Both the position numbers and the translations under genes were made by a program. Under the pieces are notes generated by a model. That model worked only from the letters and a program-made list of their open reading frames with translations, was not told the origin of the DNA and searched no databases. A stretch of DNA of 64,000 nucleotides from Cytobacillus luteolus (GTDB lineage: Bacteria; Bacillota; Bacilli; Bacillales; Bacillaceae_L): assembly GCF_017873715.1 (NCBI RefSeq), contig NZ_JAGGKM010000007.1:165946-229945 (forward strand). The letters are read 5' to 3'. Shown one piece after another: positions 1 through 9,955 of this stretch; position 1 is the first letter of the stretch; each line of letters starts with the position of its first letter.

Positions 1-153
1 GTAGTGGTTTTTAGACATTTCTTCAATAAATACGGCAATTTTTTCTTTTGGTGCTCCAGTTGTTTCAGATACAGCGTCTGTTACTTTTTCAACTAGTGCT
101 TTTTTTTGTTCTTCTGAACGACCTTCTAGCATTTTGACAGTGACGTATGGCAT
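1..153 (-). CDS. ywhB: 4-oxalocrotonate tautomerase family protein, partial
   Basis: The reverse strand reads an ATG at 153 followed directly by Pro2 (MPYVTVKMLEGRSEEQKKAL), the N-terminal catalytic proline of the 4-oxalocrotonate tautomerase superfamily once Met is removed. Only 51 codons are present; the family is normally about 60-65 residues, so the last ten or so lie before the window. An AAAGGAGAG ribosome binding site sits just upstream. These small enzymes form hexamers and interconvert enol and keto forms of unsaturated acids; the physiological substrate in bacilli is not known. It is divergent from the site-2 protease gene, as ywhB is from ywhC in B. subtilis. Confidence 0.9.
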   Translation of the reverse strand, partial: MPYVTVKMLEGRSEEQKKALVEKVTDAVSETTGAPKEKIAVFIEEMSKNHY

Positions 154-285
154 GTTAATCTCTCCTTTAAATTGGCCGGTATGTGTTTAGTATGTAGTAT
201 TTTCTATTTATAACATTATTATTGTATACTTAGAGTATATGGTAAATAAAGAAAAATGAATAAACTGATATAAAGGGGATTTTTT

Positions 286-957
286 GTGGAACGATTTTTG
301 GCTTTTCCATTGGAACAGATTCCATATGTGGTCGCAGTCCTTTTGATCGCTTTTACTGTTCATGAATTTGCACATGCATATGTAGCATACAAATTCGGTG
401 ATCCTACTGCGAAAAATCAAGGAAGACTAACCTTATCACCACTTGCTCATTTAGACCCAATTGGAACACTGCTCATTTTCATTGCTGGATTTGGTTGGGC
501 AAGACCCGTACCAGTAAACCGATTTTTCTTTAAAAATCCAAGACTTGCAGGTGTGCTTGTGTCCGTTGCTGGACCGATAAGTAATTTGATTGTGGCGTCC
601 ATTGGTTTTTGTCTACTTTACTTATTTGCAAGGACTGGACTATTAGGTTCCATGTCGCCTGCCCTGCAGGATGGAGCAATTCAATTTTTTGAAATGCTTA
701 TTTACTTAAACGTACTATTATTTGTTTTCAATCTACTGCCGTTTCCACCGTTAGATGGATATCGAATTTTAGAGGATTTAATGCCTGCAGACATACGTGC
801 TAAAATGACTCAATATGAAAGCTATGGAATTATTATTTTCCTTTTCCTAGTCATAACACCACTTGATCAATATACAATCCAACCAATATTCAATACGGTC
901 ATACCTTTTGTCATTGGCATACTACAAGGTCTCTTTGGTACACTTTTTGGGATGTAG
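286..957 (+). CDS. ywhC: Site-2 protease family membrane metalloprotease (M50)
   Basis: This 223-aa polytopic membrane protein has the zinc-protease signature HEFAH at residues 26-30, inside the first hydrophobic segment, and a second metal-site motif NLLPFPPLDG near 149-158, where Asp157 should be the third zinc ligand. It has no PDZ domain, which places it in the short YwhC-type group of M50 rhomboid-unrelated proteases rather than the RseP group. The substrate is unknown. The start is a GTG with AAAGGGG about ten bases upstream. A short gap separates it from ywhD, so the two may be cotranscribed. Confidence 0.9.
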   Translation: MERFLAFPLEQIPYVVAVLLIAFTVHEFAHAYVAYKFGDPTAKNQGRLTLSPLAHLDPIGTLLIFIAGFGWARPVPVNRFFFKNPRLAGVLVSVAGPISNLIVASIGFCLLYLFARTGLLGSMSPALQDGAIQFFEMLIYLNVLLFVFNLLPFPPLDGYRILEDLMPADIRAKMTQYESYGIIIFLFLVITPLDQYTIQPIFNTVIPFVIGILQGLFGTLFGM

Positions 958-1005
958 GTTACATGTAAGTCAAACTTTGAATAATAGCTAGGGGGATATA
1001 GAATA

Positions 1006-1524
1006 ATGGAACAGGATCAACCGAAAAAGAAGGTAGCTTTTAATATTCTAAAAAATGACTCAACTGATGGTCATGGTGGCTTTGGTGTTGGAACGTTAAG
1101 TCTTGAAAACATCTCGCCTGTTTTTGTAGATATTGAAAATGAAGATGTATTTGTTGATATCGGAGCTATGCATGCACGAAGCGTTGTGGAAAAAGGAATA
1201 AAATTTTTGCCGAATAAGGAAGAAGTTCCTAATGGAAAACCGTATTGGCTTGTCTGGGTAACAATTGATGTTACTCAAGATGGAGGCTATTATGCTGGTG
1301 TAACGGCTTGTGAAATGACAGTTGACCGCGAGATACGTCGTGGCTATAAGTCTTTACCTGTGCACGTAAACCTAATGGATAAATCATTGAAGCGCAAAAT
1401 TATTGTTGACCACATGGATGATAAATCAAAAAAGCTGTTAGCCGAATTTTTACAGAAACATGATTTGGGCATATGGAACCGCTCAAGTGACGAACTTAAA
1501 CAAGGTCTACACGTTGAAAACTAA
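1006..1524 (+). CDS. ywhD: YwhD family protein, unknown function
   Basis: The 172-aa soluble protein has no signal peptide or membrane segment. Length, sequence and position after the site-2 protease fit the YwhD family, which is confined to Bacillales as far as I know and has no established function. The start ATG is preceded by an AGGGGGAT site. The gene is followed by a strong hairpin terminator near 1652-1686. The conserved neighbourhood with ywhC is the only clue to role, and I infer nothing more from it. Confidence 0.85.
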   Translation: MEQDQPKKKVAFNILKNDSTDGHGGFGVGTLSLENISPVFVDIENEDVFVDIGAMHARSVVEKGIKFLPNKEEVPNGKPYWLVWVTIDVTQDGGYYAGVTACEMTVDREIRRGYKSLPVHVNLMDKSLKRKIIVDHMDDKSKKLLAEFLQKHDLGIWNRSSDELKQGLHVEN

Positions 1525-1651
1525 ATTTGTCAACAAAGAAATATTGACAAACTTATGACATTTTCGTGAACAACACATGTTGTGCTTGAGCTTTTCTTAT
1601 AAAATAAGTAAACTAAATTTACAGTGTTAACACACACTGAAACTAGGACAC

Positions 1652-1686
1652 TAAAAATCCCAGGACAATTGCTCCTGGGATTTTTA
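1652..1686. terminator. Terminator after ywhD
   Basis: The arms AAAAATCCCAGGA and TCCTGGGATTTTT form a near-perfect stem with A and T runs on both sides. It can end transcription from ywhD on the plus strand and from the convergent PBP gene on the minus strand. Confidence 0.85.
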
Positions 1687-1703
1687 ATTATATATGGATA
1701 ACA

Positions 1704-1828
1704 TCCAGCTCCAGTGCCTAGCCCCTCGAGGTCAAATAAGTGAGTGCCATAAAAAGTCAAAGTGCGGACTTTTTTTGTCCCAGAACATTTGCTTGTCGGG
1801 GCTGAACGAGGCACTTGCGCCTTTGAGA
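1704..1828. repeat. Imperfect palindromic intergenic element (class D)
   Basis: The ends are imperfectly complementary: CCAGTGCCTAGCCCC on the left against GGGGCTGAACGAGGCACTTG on the right. An inner hairpin AAAAAGTC / GACTTTTTTT at 1751-1776 looks like a bidirectional terminator. I remember very similar CTCCAGCGCCTAGCCCCTCG sequences between genes in many Bacillus genomes. One copy is seen in this window. It lies directly downstream of the PBP stop codon. Confidence 0.6.
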
Positions 1829-3901
1829 TTAAAACCAATCAAATATCTTTTTAAACCAGCCTTTATCCTTATCTGGATCTTCCTCTGGCTGTTTTTCTTC
1901 TACCTCTTCATAATGATCAACGTGGTCCATACAGTATTCTGTCGGTTCGGTCCCTTTTACATAATAAGTGAGTCTTGATATTGGACATGCATTTGTAGCA
2001 AGTTTACCGTTGTCGGGATTAACATAGACACCAATCACACCTTCAGTCGGCTTAAAAGCAGTAACGTTTCTTCCTGTATGTGCCTCTTCCATAAAATCAG
2101 CCCAGATTTTTTTAGCATACTGTTTTTCTGCGGTTAATGTTATTCTTTCATCGCGGTCATAGCCAGTCCAAATTCCAGCCACAAGCTGTGGTGAATAGCC
2201 AATCATCCAGCTATCTGTTTTTGTACTTCCTGTTTTTCCGGCATATTGACGCGTTAATGAATTCGTAATGGTTTGTCCGGTTACACGGGTATAATCATTT
2301 AACTTTGCATCAAATATTCCTGTCATCATATGTGTTGTCACAAATGCAAGGTTTGGATCAAGAACTTGTTCCTTGCTTTGTTCAGCTTCATAGATCACAT
2401 CACCCTTATGATCGACAACTTTTTTTATAAAAACGGGAGTAATCTTTTGACCACCATTGCCAATGACACCATAAGCATTTACCATATCAATGACTCTAAC
2501 TGTAGAAGTCCCTAGTGCTAAGGAAGGCACATTTACTAGGTCACTTGTAACACCTAATTTTTTTGCCATATTAACAAGAGAATTTTCCCCGATAAAGACA
2601 TGGGTTTTAACTGCGAAAACATTATCTGATAATGCCAATGCTTGAGCTAGTGTAATTGTACCGTTCGCATAGTAATTATTGAAATTATGAGGTGTATACT
2701 TGCTATTTCCATCATCGTAAAGGAAAGTAGTTACCTCACTTCTTAGTTCAGTAGAAGGGGTAAAGCCATTTTCAAGTGCTGCATAATAGAGAAAAGGTTT
2801 AAAGGTTGAACCTGGCTGCCTTTCTGCTTGGGTAACACGGTTAAATGGACTTTCTTCATAGTTCCTTCCACCAATTAATGCCTTTACCTCTCCGGTATAC
2901 TGATCCATTGCCACAAAACCGAGTTGAATCTCAGAATCTGGGTTAACATTTTTGGCTACTTGTTCTTCTGCTACCTTTTGCAGCTTTGGATCGAGAGTCG
3001 TGTATACACGCAGTCCACCCATTTCAATCGTCTTTTCATCGATATTAGTCTGTGTTAATAACTCCTTTTTAACAGCATCTTGAAAATAAGGTGCAATTCT
3101 TTCTCTTCCTAAATCTTCACTTTTAAAAAATGCTAGATTCGTTTGATACACTTCTTCTGCTTCTTTTTTCGTAATGTATCCATTTGAAACCATCGAGTTC
3201 AAGATGATTTTTTGACGACTCTTCGCTTTTTCAAGGTTTTCATAAGGTGAATAACGACTAGGCCCTTTGGGGATTCCAGCTAACATACTTGATTCTGCGA
3301 GAGAAAGCTCATTAGCAGATTTGCCAAAGTAGTATTTGGATGCTGCTTCAATTCCATAGGCTCCATGACCATAATAGATTGTATTTAAATAGCCTTCTAA
3401 GATTTCTTTTTTACTATAGTTAATTTCAAGTCTAACCGTATAAAGAGCTTCAGTAATCTTACGACTCCACGTTTTATCATGCTCTAAAAATAGATTTCTA
3501 GCATACTGCTGGGTAATTGTACTAGCACCTTGGACCTTTGCCATTGCTTTAATATCAGCTATAGCAGCCCCAGCAATTCGTTTATAATCAAAACCGTTGT
3601 GTCGGTAAAAGTTTCGGTCTTCAATAGAAATCGTTGCGTCTATAATGGTAGGTGACATTTCCGAGAGCGGTACCCAATATCTTTTTTGACCTCGATGACT
3701 TTCCTCAATAATGGAGCCATCACTTGCATAAAAAAGGCTAGTTTGTGGTACTGCTAAAGGTGGAGCACCTTGAGATTTTGCATAGGCTAGTACGCCGAGG
3801 ATACCTAGCATGAAAAAGATTGATAGGATTAATCCAATAATAAATAAAGCCCGAAGGTACTTAATTGTATTTTTTAAACGCCCACTCGTAATGATTTCCA
3901 A
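1829..3901 (-). CDS. pbpG: Class A penicillin-binding protein (transglycosylase/transpeptidase)
   Basis: A bifunctional peptidoglycan synthase of 690 aa, anchored by one N-terminal membrane helix (about residues 17-40). The glycosyltransferase (GT51) domain shows the catalytic EDRNFYRH motif (Glu94) and QGASTITQQ. The transpeptidase domain has STFK (Ser365 nucleophile, Lys368), SDN at about 425 and KTGS at about 556. Position before speE-speB matches B. subtilis pbpG (PBP2d), made in the forespore for the spore wall, so a sporulation role is likely. I prefer a TTG start at 3901, which leaves AGGTGAGGTG about six bases upstream; the in-frame GTG at 3910 overlaps that site. The C-terminal tail is rich in Glu, Asp and Lys. 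Confidence 0.9.
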   Translation of the reverse strand: MEIITSGRLKNTIKYLRALFIIGLILSIFFMLGILGVLAYAKSQGAPPLAVPQTSLFYASDGSIIEESHRGQKRYWVPLSEMSPTIIDATISIEDRNFYRHNGFDYKRIAGAAIADIKAMAKVQGASTITQQYARNLFLEHDKTWSRKITEALYTVRLEINYSKKEILEGYLNTIYYGHGAYGIEAASKYYFGKSANELSLAESSMLAGIPKGPSRYSPYENLEKAKSRQKIILNSMVSNGYITKKEAEEVYQTNLAFFKSEDLGRERIAPYFQDAVKKELLTQTNIDEKTIEMGGLRVYTTLDPKLQKVAEEQVAKNVNPDSEIQLGFVAMDQYTGEVKALIGGRNYEESPFNRVTQAERQPGSTFKPFLYYAALENGFTPSTELRSEVTTFLYDDGNSKYTPHNFNNYYANGTITLAQALALSDNVFAVKTHVFIGENSLVNMAKKLGVTSDLVNVPSLALGTSTVRVIDMVNAYGVIGNGGQKITPVFIKKVVDHKGDVIYEAEQSKEQVLDPNLAFVTTHMMTGIFDAKLNDYTRVTGQTITNSLTRQYAGKTGSTKTDSWMIGYSPQLVAGIWTGYDRDERITLTAEKQYAKKIWADFMEEAHTGRNVTAFKPTEGVIGVYVNPDNGKLATNACPISRLTYYVKGTEPTEYCMDHVDHYEEVEEKQPEEDPDKDKGWFKKIFDWF

Positions 3902-4067
3902 TGAATTCACCTCACCTATTACAGACCAAATTGGCCATAGTTCTTCCGATCATTTTTCTTACTATCTAACAGTATTAGGCTATAAAGCTCTTTTTAAACG
4001 TGAAACTAGTAAAAAAAGTCTAGCTTTTTAGGTTGGATATTTTTAAAGGTATTTCGTAGAGATTGAA

Positions 4068-4202
4068 GAGTGGATTGGAGCGGAAGGAACTTGACTCCTG
4101 CGGGACGTAGAGGAAAGGTCGAGACCCCGCAGACGGAACGTCGAGGAGGCTCGACTTCCTCCCCGCGGAAAGCAAGTGCCTGCAGCGCAAAGGAACGGTC
4201 AA
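4068..4202 (+). repeat. Structured intergenic element, class A copy 1
   Basis: It runs from GAGTGGATTGGAGCGG to AGCGCAAAGGAACGGTC. The core contains CTTGACTCCTGCGGGA, GAGACCCCGCAG, CGAGGAGGCTC and CCCCGCGGAAAGCAAG, which can fold into a branched structure. This copy has no nested hairpin. It lies in the 513-base gap between the PBP gene and speE; I see nothing else firm in that gap. Confidence 0.85.
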
Positions 4203-4414
4203 CATTCAAAGCAATAAAACATTTAAAAACTTCCATAGATTCTTTACATTTTCGACACTTTACTCTATACTTTTTTCGTTAGCTAAGAATCATGGAAATA
4301 CAGGAAAAGAATGCCTTTAAACACATAGATGAAATAGTTAATTTTTGGTTTGAAATGTTACCTAAAGGGTACTCTAAAAAATAATATGCTTATTTAGGAA
4401 AGGGAGTTGCTAAA

Positions 4415-5242
4415 GTGGAATTATGGTTTACTGAAAAACAAACAGAGAATTTTGGAATTACAGCAAAAATTAAGCGTACGTTACATACAGAACAAACAGA
4501 GTTTCAAAAGCTTGATATGGTAGAAACAGAAGAATTCGGAAATATGTTACTTTTAGATGGAATGGTTATGACTACAACAAAGGATGAGTTTGTATACCAT
4601 GAGATGGTTGCTCACGTACCTTTATTTACACATCCGAATCCTGAGAACGTATTAGTTGTTGGTGGCGGAGATGGTGGAGTAATTCGTGAAGTTCTTAAAC
4701 ACCCTAGCGTGAAAAAAGCAACATTAGTTGATATCGATGGAAAAGTAATTGAGTACTCTAAAAAGTACTTACCTGAAATTGCGGGTAAATTAGAAGATCC
4801 ACGAGTAGACGTACAAGTTGATGATGGCTTCATGCACATTGCTCAAAGCGAAAATGTATATGATGTAATCATGGTTGATTCTACTGAGCCAGTTGGACCT
4901 GCAGTTAACTTATTTACAAAAGGATTTTACGCTGGAATTTCAAAAGCACTTAAAGAAGATGGTGTGTTTGTTGCTCAAACGGACAACCCTTGGTTCACGC
5001 CTGAATTAATTACGAATGTGCAACGTGACGTGAAGGAAATCTTCCCTATCACACGTTTATACACTGCAAACATTCCAACATACCCAAGTGGCCTTTGGAC
5101 ATTTACAATCGGATCAAAAAAATATGATCCTCTTGAAGTAAGTGAAGAACGTTTCCACGAAATTGAAACTAAATACTATACGAAAGAGCTACACAAAGCG
5201 GCATTTGTTTTACCGAAATTTGTAGCTGACTTAATCAAATAA
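4415..5242 (+). CDS. speE: Spermidine synthase (polyamine aminopropyltransferase)
   Basis: SpeE transfers the aminopropyl group of decarboxylated S-adenosylmethionine to putrescine, making spermidine. The 275-aa protein is close in sequence and length to the B. subtilis enzyme. It has the Rossmann-like glycine motif [12 protein letters not shown] near 82-93 and the family signature [11 protein letters not shown] around 155, where the DSTEP segment binds substrate. The start is GTG, with AAAGGGAG upstream. It heads an operon with speB, which supplies putrescine from agmatine. A GGGCGCC / GGCGCC hairpin (5256-5276) separates the two genes but has no T run on this strand, so it is more likely an intercistronic mRNA feature than a full terminator. 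Confidence 0.97.
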   Translation: MELWFTEKQTENFGITAKIKRTLHTEQTEFQKLDMVETEEFGNMLLLDGMVMTTTKDEFVYHEMVAHVPLFTHPNPENVLVVGGGDGGVIREVLKHPSVKKATLVDIDGKVIEYSKKYLPEIAGKLEDPRVDVQVDDGFMHIAQSENVYDVIMVDSTEPVGPAVNLFTKGFYAGISKALKEDGVFVAQTDNPWFTPELITNVQRDVKEIFPITRLYTANIPTYPSGLWTFTIGSKKYDPLEVSEERFHEIETKYYTKELHKAAFVLPKFVADLIK

Positions 5243-5306
5243 ATAAATAAAAAAAGGGCGCCTTGTGTTAGGCGCCTCTTATCTATGAAAAACGGAGGAA
5301 TGTAAA

Positions 5307-6179
5307 ATGCGTTTTGACGAAGCTTATTCTGGTAATGTGTTTATTAAAAGTCACCCAAACTTTGAAGAAAGCAAAGCAGTTCTTTACGGAATGCCGATGG
5401 ACTGGACAGTAAGCTACCGACCAGGTTCACGTTTTGGTCCTGCTCGTATTCGTGAAGTATCAATTGGATTAGAAGAGTACAGTGCTTATTTAGATCGCCA
5501 TTTAGAAGAAGTGAAATACTTTGATGCAGGAGATATTCCATTACCGTTTGGAAATCCGCAAAAAAGCCTTGATGAGATTGAGAGCTTTGTTGATAAAGTC
5601 CTAGCTGAAGATAAATTTCCTTTAGGAATGGGTGGAGAGCATTTAGTGTCTTGGCCTGTTATTAAGGCAATGTATAAAAAGTATCCTGATTTAGCCATCA
5701 TTCATATGGATGCACACACAGATTTACGTGACGATTATGAAGGGGAACCATTATCACATTCTACACCGATTAAAAAGGCTTGTGAGCTAATCGGTCCTAA
5801 AAACGTTTACTCATTTGGAATTCGTTCGGGAATGAGAGAAGAGTTTCAATGGGCTAAAGAAGTAGGAATGCACATTTCGAAATTTGAAGTACTTGAGCCA
5901 TTAAAAGAAATTTTACCAACACTAGCAGGACGCCCGGTTTATGTAACGATTGATATCGATGTACTAGACCCTGCTCATGCACCTGGAACAGGAACAGTAG
6001 ACGCAGGTGGAATTACATCAAGAGAATTACTAGCATCCATCCACGAAATTGCAAGATCAAAAGTAAACGTTGTTGGCGCAGACCTAGTAGAAGTAGCACC
6101 AATCTATGATCCTTCAGAACAAACAGCAAACACAGCAAGCAAACTCATCCGTGAAATGATTTTAGGATGGGTAAAGTAA
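5307..6179 (+). CDS. speB: Agmatinase
   Basis: SpeB hydrolyses agmatine to putrescine and urea, the step before SpeE. The 290-aa protein carries the ureohydrolase binuclear manganese motifs: GGEHLVSWP (His ligand), HMDAHTDLRDDYEG (Asp-His-Asp) and TIDIDVLDPAHAPGTG (Asp-Asp). GGAGG lies about eight bases before the ATG. It is second in the speE-speB operon and is followed by a strong terminator. Confidence 0.97.
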   Translation: MRFDEAYSGNVFIKSHPNFEESKAVLYGMPMDWTVSYRPGSRFGPARIREVSIGLEEYSAYLDRHLEEVKYFDAGDIPLPFGNPQKSLDEIESFVDKVLAEDKFPLGMGGEHLVSWPVIKAMYKKYPDLAIIHMDAHTDLRDDYEGEPLSHSTPIKKACELIGPKNVYSFGIRSGMREEFQWAKEVGMHISKFEVLEPLKEILPTLAGRPVYVTIDIDVLDPAHAPGTGTVDAGGITSRELLASIHEIARSKVNVVGADLVEVAPIYDPSEQTANTASKLIREMILGWVK

Positions 6180-6190
6180 AGAACAACTTT

Positions 6191-6240
6191 AAGAAGCCGT
6201 ACTATTGAAAAATATAGTATGGTTTCTTAATTTTGTTTCC
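6191..6240 (+). terminator. Terminator of speE-speB
   Basis: The arms AAGAAGCC-TACTAT and ATAGTA-GGTTTCTT close a long stem around TGAAAAAT, followed by AATTTTGTTT. Confidence 0.85.
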
Positions 6241-6267
6241 ATATAGTGTTAATTAATTTAAACCTAG

Positions 6268-6399
6268 TGCGTTCCTTTACGCTGCAGGCACTTGCTTTCC
6301 GCGGGGAGGAAGTCGAGCCTCCTCGACGTTCCGTCTGTGGGGTCTCGACCTTTCCTCACTTCCCGCAGGAGTCAAGTGCCTTCCGCTCCAATCCACTCA
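6268..6399 (-). repeat. Structured intergenic element, class A copy 2
   Basis: A complete copy in reverse orientation, from CGTTCCTTTACGCTGCAGG to CCGCTCCAATCCACTC. It has the same core as copy 1 and no nested hairpin. It lies just past the speB terminator. Confidence 0.85.
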
Positions 6400-6532
6400 A
6401 GGATAAATATATAGCAACAATCTCTTAAAGATTTTCATTGTTGGTGAAATTTAGTTTAGAATAACTAAGTACTAATTTGTCAATGTCAATAATTAGTTTC
6501 ACCCTATATATCCTAGCTTATGTTTAGTGTTC

Positions 6533-6658
6533 GGTTATTCGCTAGAATCCACGAGACTCCTGCGGGAGTAGCACGTCAACGGGAGACCCCGCAGGTGCGG
6601 AGCGCCGAGGAGGCTCCCGGACTGCCCGCGGAAAGCGAGTGGATTCTAGCGAATAACC
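6533..6658 (+). repeat. Structured intergenic element, class B copy 1
   Basis: This copy is bounded by a perfect 20-bp inverted repeat, GGTTATTCGCTAGAATCCAC at 6533-6552 and its complement at 6639-6658. Inside is the core shared with class A: GACTCCTGCGGGA, GAGACCCCGCAG, GAGGAGGCTC, CCCGCGGAAAGCGAGT. It lies 130 bases from a class A copy. The remaining 6659-6830 shows no clear feature apart from the ywiB ribosome binding site. Confidence 0.85.
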
Positions 6659-6830
6659 ACCCCATGTACTTTGATAGACCTTTTTCTTGTAATATTATAT
6701 TAAGTTTACCAACGATTGAAGTTTCAACACAGAATGATTATACTTATTAAGTTATATGGAATACTGATACAAATAGATGTTGTATCAAACCCAAATCTAA
6801 AGCTAATTACCTACATAATAAGGAAGTGCA

Positions 6831-7283
6831 ATGCTAGTGAATCAACCTTTAGTGGCTGGACGGCCTATTAAAGTGAAACTGACTACAGAAATACGTCAAG
6901 CCAATCAAAAAGAGAATGTTACAATCGAGGCTAAAGGCCAATACTACATAAAAGATGAAGCGACATTCCTGCGATTTATCGAAAATAACGACACAGGAAA
7001 CGTAAACACCATTATAAAAATAGCTGATGGAGAAGTGTTAATCCTCCGTTCAGGGGCTGTGAAAATGAGACAAGTCTTCACAAAAGGCAAAAAAGCAATC
7101 GGAAGCTATGAAAGCCCACATGGTGTGTTTGAGCTACTTACCGATACAAATAATATAGAATATACGCCATCAAAGCATTCTCTCAAAGGAAAACTCTTTC
7201 TTGCTTATAAGCTACAAATGCAAGGAGATCAGGTTGGTAGATATGCGATGACAATTACATATGAGGAGGAAAAAGCAAGGTGA
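6831..7283 (+). CDS. ywiB: DUF1934 family beta-barrel protein
   Basis: The 150-aa protein is rich in alternating polar and hydrophobic strands and matches the DUF1934 (YwiB) family, which has a calycin-like beta-barrel. Its function is not established. AAGGAAG precedes the ATG. Its stop overlaps the argS start by four bases, and the ywiB-argS pairing is conserved in bacilli, so the two should be translationally coupled. Confidence 0.85.
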   Translation: MLVNQPLVAGRPIKVKLTTEIRQANQKENVTIEAKGQYYIKDEATFLRFIENNDTGNVNTIIKIADGEVLILRSGAVKMRQVFTKGKKAIGSYESPHGVFELLTDTNNIEYTPSKHSLKGKLFLAYKLQMQGDQVGRYAMTITYEEEKAR

Positions 7284-8950
7284 ATATCGTTGATCAAGTT
7301 AAAGAGAAATTAAAAGCCGAAATAAAAGATGCTGTTGTGAAGGCGGGTCTAGCAGTAGAAGATCAAGTTCCGGATGTTATTTTAGAATTACCAAAGGAAA
7401 AAGCACATGGGGACTATGCTACGAATATGGCTATGCAACTAGCAAGAGTGGCGAAAAAAGCTCCACGTATGATTGCAGAAAGCATTGTTGAGAACTTTGA
7501 TAAATCAAAGGCTTCTATAGAAAAAATCGAAATTGCAGGACCTGGTTTTATCAATTTTTATATGAACAATGGTTATCTAACTGATTTAGTTCCGACCGTC
7601 CTAGAGGCTGGTCAGGCTTATGGAGAAACCAATATAGGAAACAACCAAAAAGTTCAACTAGAGTTTGTTTCTGCAAACCCTACAGGAGACCTTCATTTAG
7701 GACATGCTCGTGGTGCAGCTGTTGGTGATACATTATGTAACATTTTAGCTAAGGCAGGTTATGAGGTTTCACGTGAATACTACATCAATGATGCGGGAAA
7801 TCAGATTAACAATTTAGCATTATCGGTTCAAGCTCGCTATTTCCAAGCTCTTGGTCAAGACTTCCCAATGCCAGAGGATGGCTATCATGGAGAAGATATA
7901 GTTGGAATTGGTAGAAAGCTTGTTGAAGAGTTTGGCGATAAGTATTCTGATGTATCAGAAGAAGAGCGTCTCGCATTTTTCCGTGAATACGGTCTTAAAT
8001 ATGAGATGGCAAAGCTTCAACATGACTTAAAGGAATTTAGAGTTGAATTTGATGAGTGGTACTCAGAAACTTCACTTTATCATAACGGTAAGATTGATGA
8101 TGCATTAGCAGCTCTTCGTGATAAAGGACATATCTATGAAGAAGAAGGTGCAACTTGGTTCCGTTCTACGACATTCGGAGATGATAAAGACCGTGTGTTA
8201 ATTAAAAATGATGGCTCTTATACGTATTTAACACCAGACATTGCCTATCATCAGGACAAGCTGAAGAGAGGATTTGAAAAGCTAATCAACATTTGGGGTG
8301 CAGACCATCATGGGTACATTCCTCGTATGAAAGCGGCTATTCAAGCATTAGGCTATGGAGCAGATACATTAGAGGTTGAAATTATCCAACTTGTTCATCT
8401 TTATAAAGACGGTGAAAAGATGAAGATGAGTAAACGTACGGGGAAAGCAGTAACGATGCGTGATTTAATAGAAGAAGTAGGTTTAGATGCGGTGCGTTAT
8501 TTCTTCGCAATGAGAAGTTCAGATACACATCTTGACTTTGATCTGGACTTAGCAGTTTCACAGTCAAATGAAAATCCGGTTTACTACGCACAATATGCAC
8601 ATGCTCGTATTTGTAGTATGCTTCGTCAAGGTCAAGAAATGGGTGTGAAGCTTGATGGTGAATTGGAACTAGCTCTGATTAGTTCTGAAAAAGAAGTAGA
8701 TTTATTGAAAAAGCTTGGCGAGTTCCCGGCTGCGGTTTCAGAAGCTGCCGAAAAGCGTTTACCACATCGAATCACAAATTATATTAACGAATTGGCTTCT
8801 ACTCTTCATAGCTTCTATAATGCGGAGAAGGTGCTAGATACAGAAAATATGGATCGTACAAAAGCTCGTTTAGCACTAATGAAAGCAGTACAAATTACAT
8901 TACAAAACTCACTAGCGCTAATCGGAGTTTCTGCTCCTGAAAAAATGTAA
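7280..8950 (+). CDS. argS: Arginyl-tRNA synthetase
   Basis: ArgS is a class I synthetase charging tRNA-Arg, acting in the cytoplasm as a monomer. The 556-aa protein has the N-terminal Arg-specific domain, the HIGH motif as HLGHARG near residue 140 within [15 protein letters not shown], and KMSKRTG near 380. The C-terminal DALR anticodon-binding domain includes [11 protein letters not shown]. The GTG start lies within ywiB, with GAGGAGG eleven bases upstream. Confidence 0.97.
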   Translation: MNIVDQVKEKLKAEIKDAVVKAGLAVEDQVPDVILELPKEKAHGDYATNMAMQLARVAKKAPRMIAESIVENFDKSKASIEKIEIAGPGFINFYMNNGYLTDLVPTVLEAGQAYGETNIGNNQKVQLEFVSANPTGDLHLGHARGAAVGDTLCNILAKAGYEVSREYYINDAGNQINNLALSVQARYFQALGQDFPMPEDGYHGEDIVGIGRKLVEEFGDKYSDVSEEERLAFFREYGLKYEMAKLQHDLKEFRVEFDEWYSETSLYHNGKIDDALAALRDKGHIYEEEGATWFRSTTFGDDKDRVLIKNDGSYTYLTPDIAYHQDKLKRGFEKLINIWGADHHGYIPRMKAAIQALGYGADTLEVEIIQLVHLYKDGEKMKMSKRTGKAVTMRDLIEEVGLDAVRYFFAMRSSDTHLDFDLDLAVSQSNENPVYYAQYAHARICSMLRQGQEMGVKLDGELELALISSEKEVDLLKKLGEFPAAVSEAAEKRLPHRITNYINELASTLHSFYNAEKVLDTENMDRTKARLALMKAVQITLQNSLALIGVSAPEKM

Positions 8951-8963
8951 GGTGTGACAAGAA

Positions 8964-9008
8964 GCATCTGGTGTTGGGACTTTTCCTAAAAACCAGATGT
9001 TTTTTGAG
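8964..9008 (+). terminator. Terminator of argS
   Basis: The arms CATCTGGT and ACCAGATG enclose about 18 bases and are followed by TTTTTT. Confidence 0.85.
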
Positions 9009-9069
9009 TAGAGAATTATTTTATTGGTCAAAATAAAATGAACTCTAATTATTGGAGGTTTACTAATTA

Positions 9070-9240
9070 ATGAAAGAAGTTATATTATCACTTATTACAG
9101 GAATTATTGTAGGTTTTTTATTTGCCCTTTTAAAGCTACCTATACCTGCTCCACCTGCTCTTGCTGGGGTAACCGGGATAGTAGGGGTTTATCTAGGGTT
9201 TAAATTATTTCAAATGGTTGCACCGATGTTTACAAAATAA
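9070..9240 (+). CDS. XapX domain small membrane protein (56 aa)
   Basis: The short gene reads MKEVILSLITGIIVGFLFAL and ends in MVAPMFTK. It has two hydrophobic segments (about 3-22 and 30-50) split by a proline-rich turn, PIPAPPA. This glycine- and proline-containing two-helix pattern is that of the XapX domain family of about 50-60 residues, whose function is unknown; the founding member was noticed beside xanthosine permease genes. GGAGG sits about twelve bases before the ATG. The gene stands alone between two terminators. Confidence 0.8.
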   Translation: MKEVILSLITGIIVGFLFALLKLPIPAPPALAGVTGIVGVYLGFKLFQMVAPMFTK

Positions 9241-9268
9241 AAAAACCGCCATATTGGTGGTTTTTTTA
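9238..9268. terminator. Bidirectional terminator
   Basis: AAAAAACCGCC and GGTGGTTTTTTT pair around ATATT. It lies between the XapX gene and the convergent DUF3231 gene and can serve both. Confidence 0.85.
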
Positions 9269-9269
9269 T

Positions 9270-9821
9270 TTAGCTGCTATATGTATTTCCTGGTGGATAA
9301 TAGTAGGGTGGTACCTTGAGCCAGCCGCGTTTTCTCATTAATGTTTTTAGTGTAGTTCCAAAGGTAAGGGATTCAGTATAAAACTCTACCCAAATTAGCC
9401 CAAGGTCGTTTCGAAGACAGTCTCCTTGCCCTTTCCCACATAACATCATTAAGTTTACAAATTTGAATGCCAAACCATTTGCAATTTCATCATCTGTTAA
9501 TTTGACGCCTAATGGCACAGAGTTTGGGTCTGAGACAGGTTTAGCTGCTGCAGTATTAGGAAGCGGAATTCCTTCCTTTGTCAAGAAATCACTAAGGCGT
9601 TTTGCTTGTGATTCACATTGTTTTATTGCGTCAGTTAATACCTCTTTTATCTCATCATCAACTGTTGTATTCAGACCTATTTCCTCATACCGAATAAATT
9701 CCTCAAGTGCAGCGAGGTACTTCCATACATCACCTACTTCAATTACATGCAAGGGTGATTTTGGCTCAACATCTAGTCGAGTTTTAAGTAAATTCCAGAC
9801 AGCCTCTATCGGGTTTCCCAT
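9270..9821 (-). CDS. DUF3231 family protein
   Basis: The 183-aa soluble protein has the features I associate with DUF3231 of Bacillales: the segment GVKLTDDEIANG mid-protein and the ending GWLKVPPYYYPPG. Predicted largely helical and possibly ferritin-like, with no known function. Many members occur in spore formers and often in several paralogues, but I cannot tie this one to the spore. GGAGTG lies upstream of the ATG at 9821. Its 3' end faces the bidirectional terminator at 9238-9268. Confidence 0.75.
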   Translation of the reverse strand: MGNPIEAVWNLLKTRLDVEPKSPLHVIEVGDVWKYLAALEEFIRYEEIGLNTTVDDEIKEVLTDAIKQCESQAKRLSDFLTKEGIPLPNTAAAKPVSDPNSVPLGVKLTDDEIANGLAFKFVNLMMLCGKGQGDCLRNDLGLIWVEFYTESLTFGTTLKTLMRKRGWLKVPPYYYPPGNTYSS

Positions 9822-9955
9822 TTATTTTCCACTCCTTCCATTTAGTTTTAATGTGCCCCAATAACAATCTGTGTATGAAAAAATTTAGTAGTTTATGAAT
9901 GCACTCATTATGTTCAGAAAATACTACGGACAGTAGGAGAGGGGGGAAGAGTAGA

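Noticed and set aside
1694..1978. Plus-strand frame overlapping the PBP gene end
   Set aside because: It is antisense to the conserved PBP C terminus and passes through the class D repeat.
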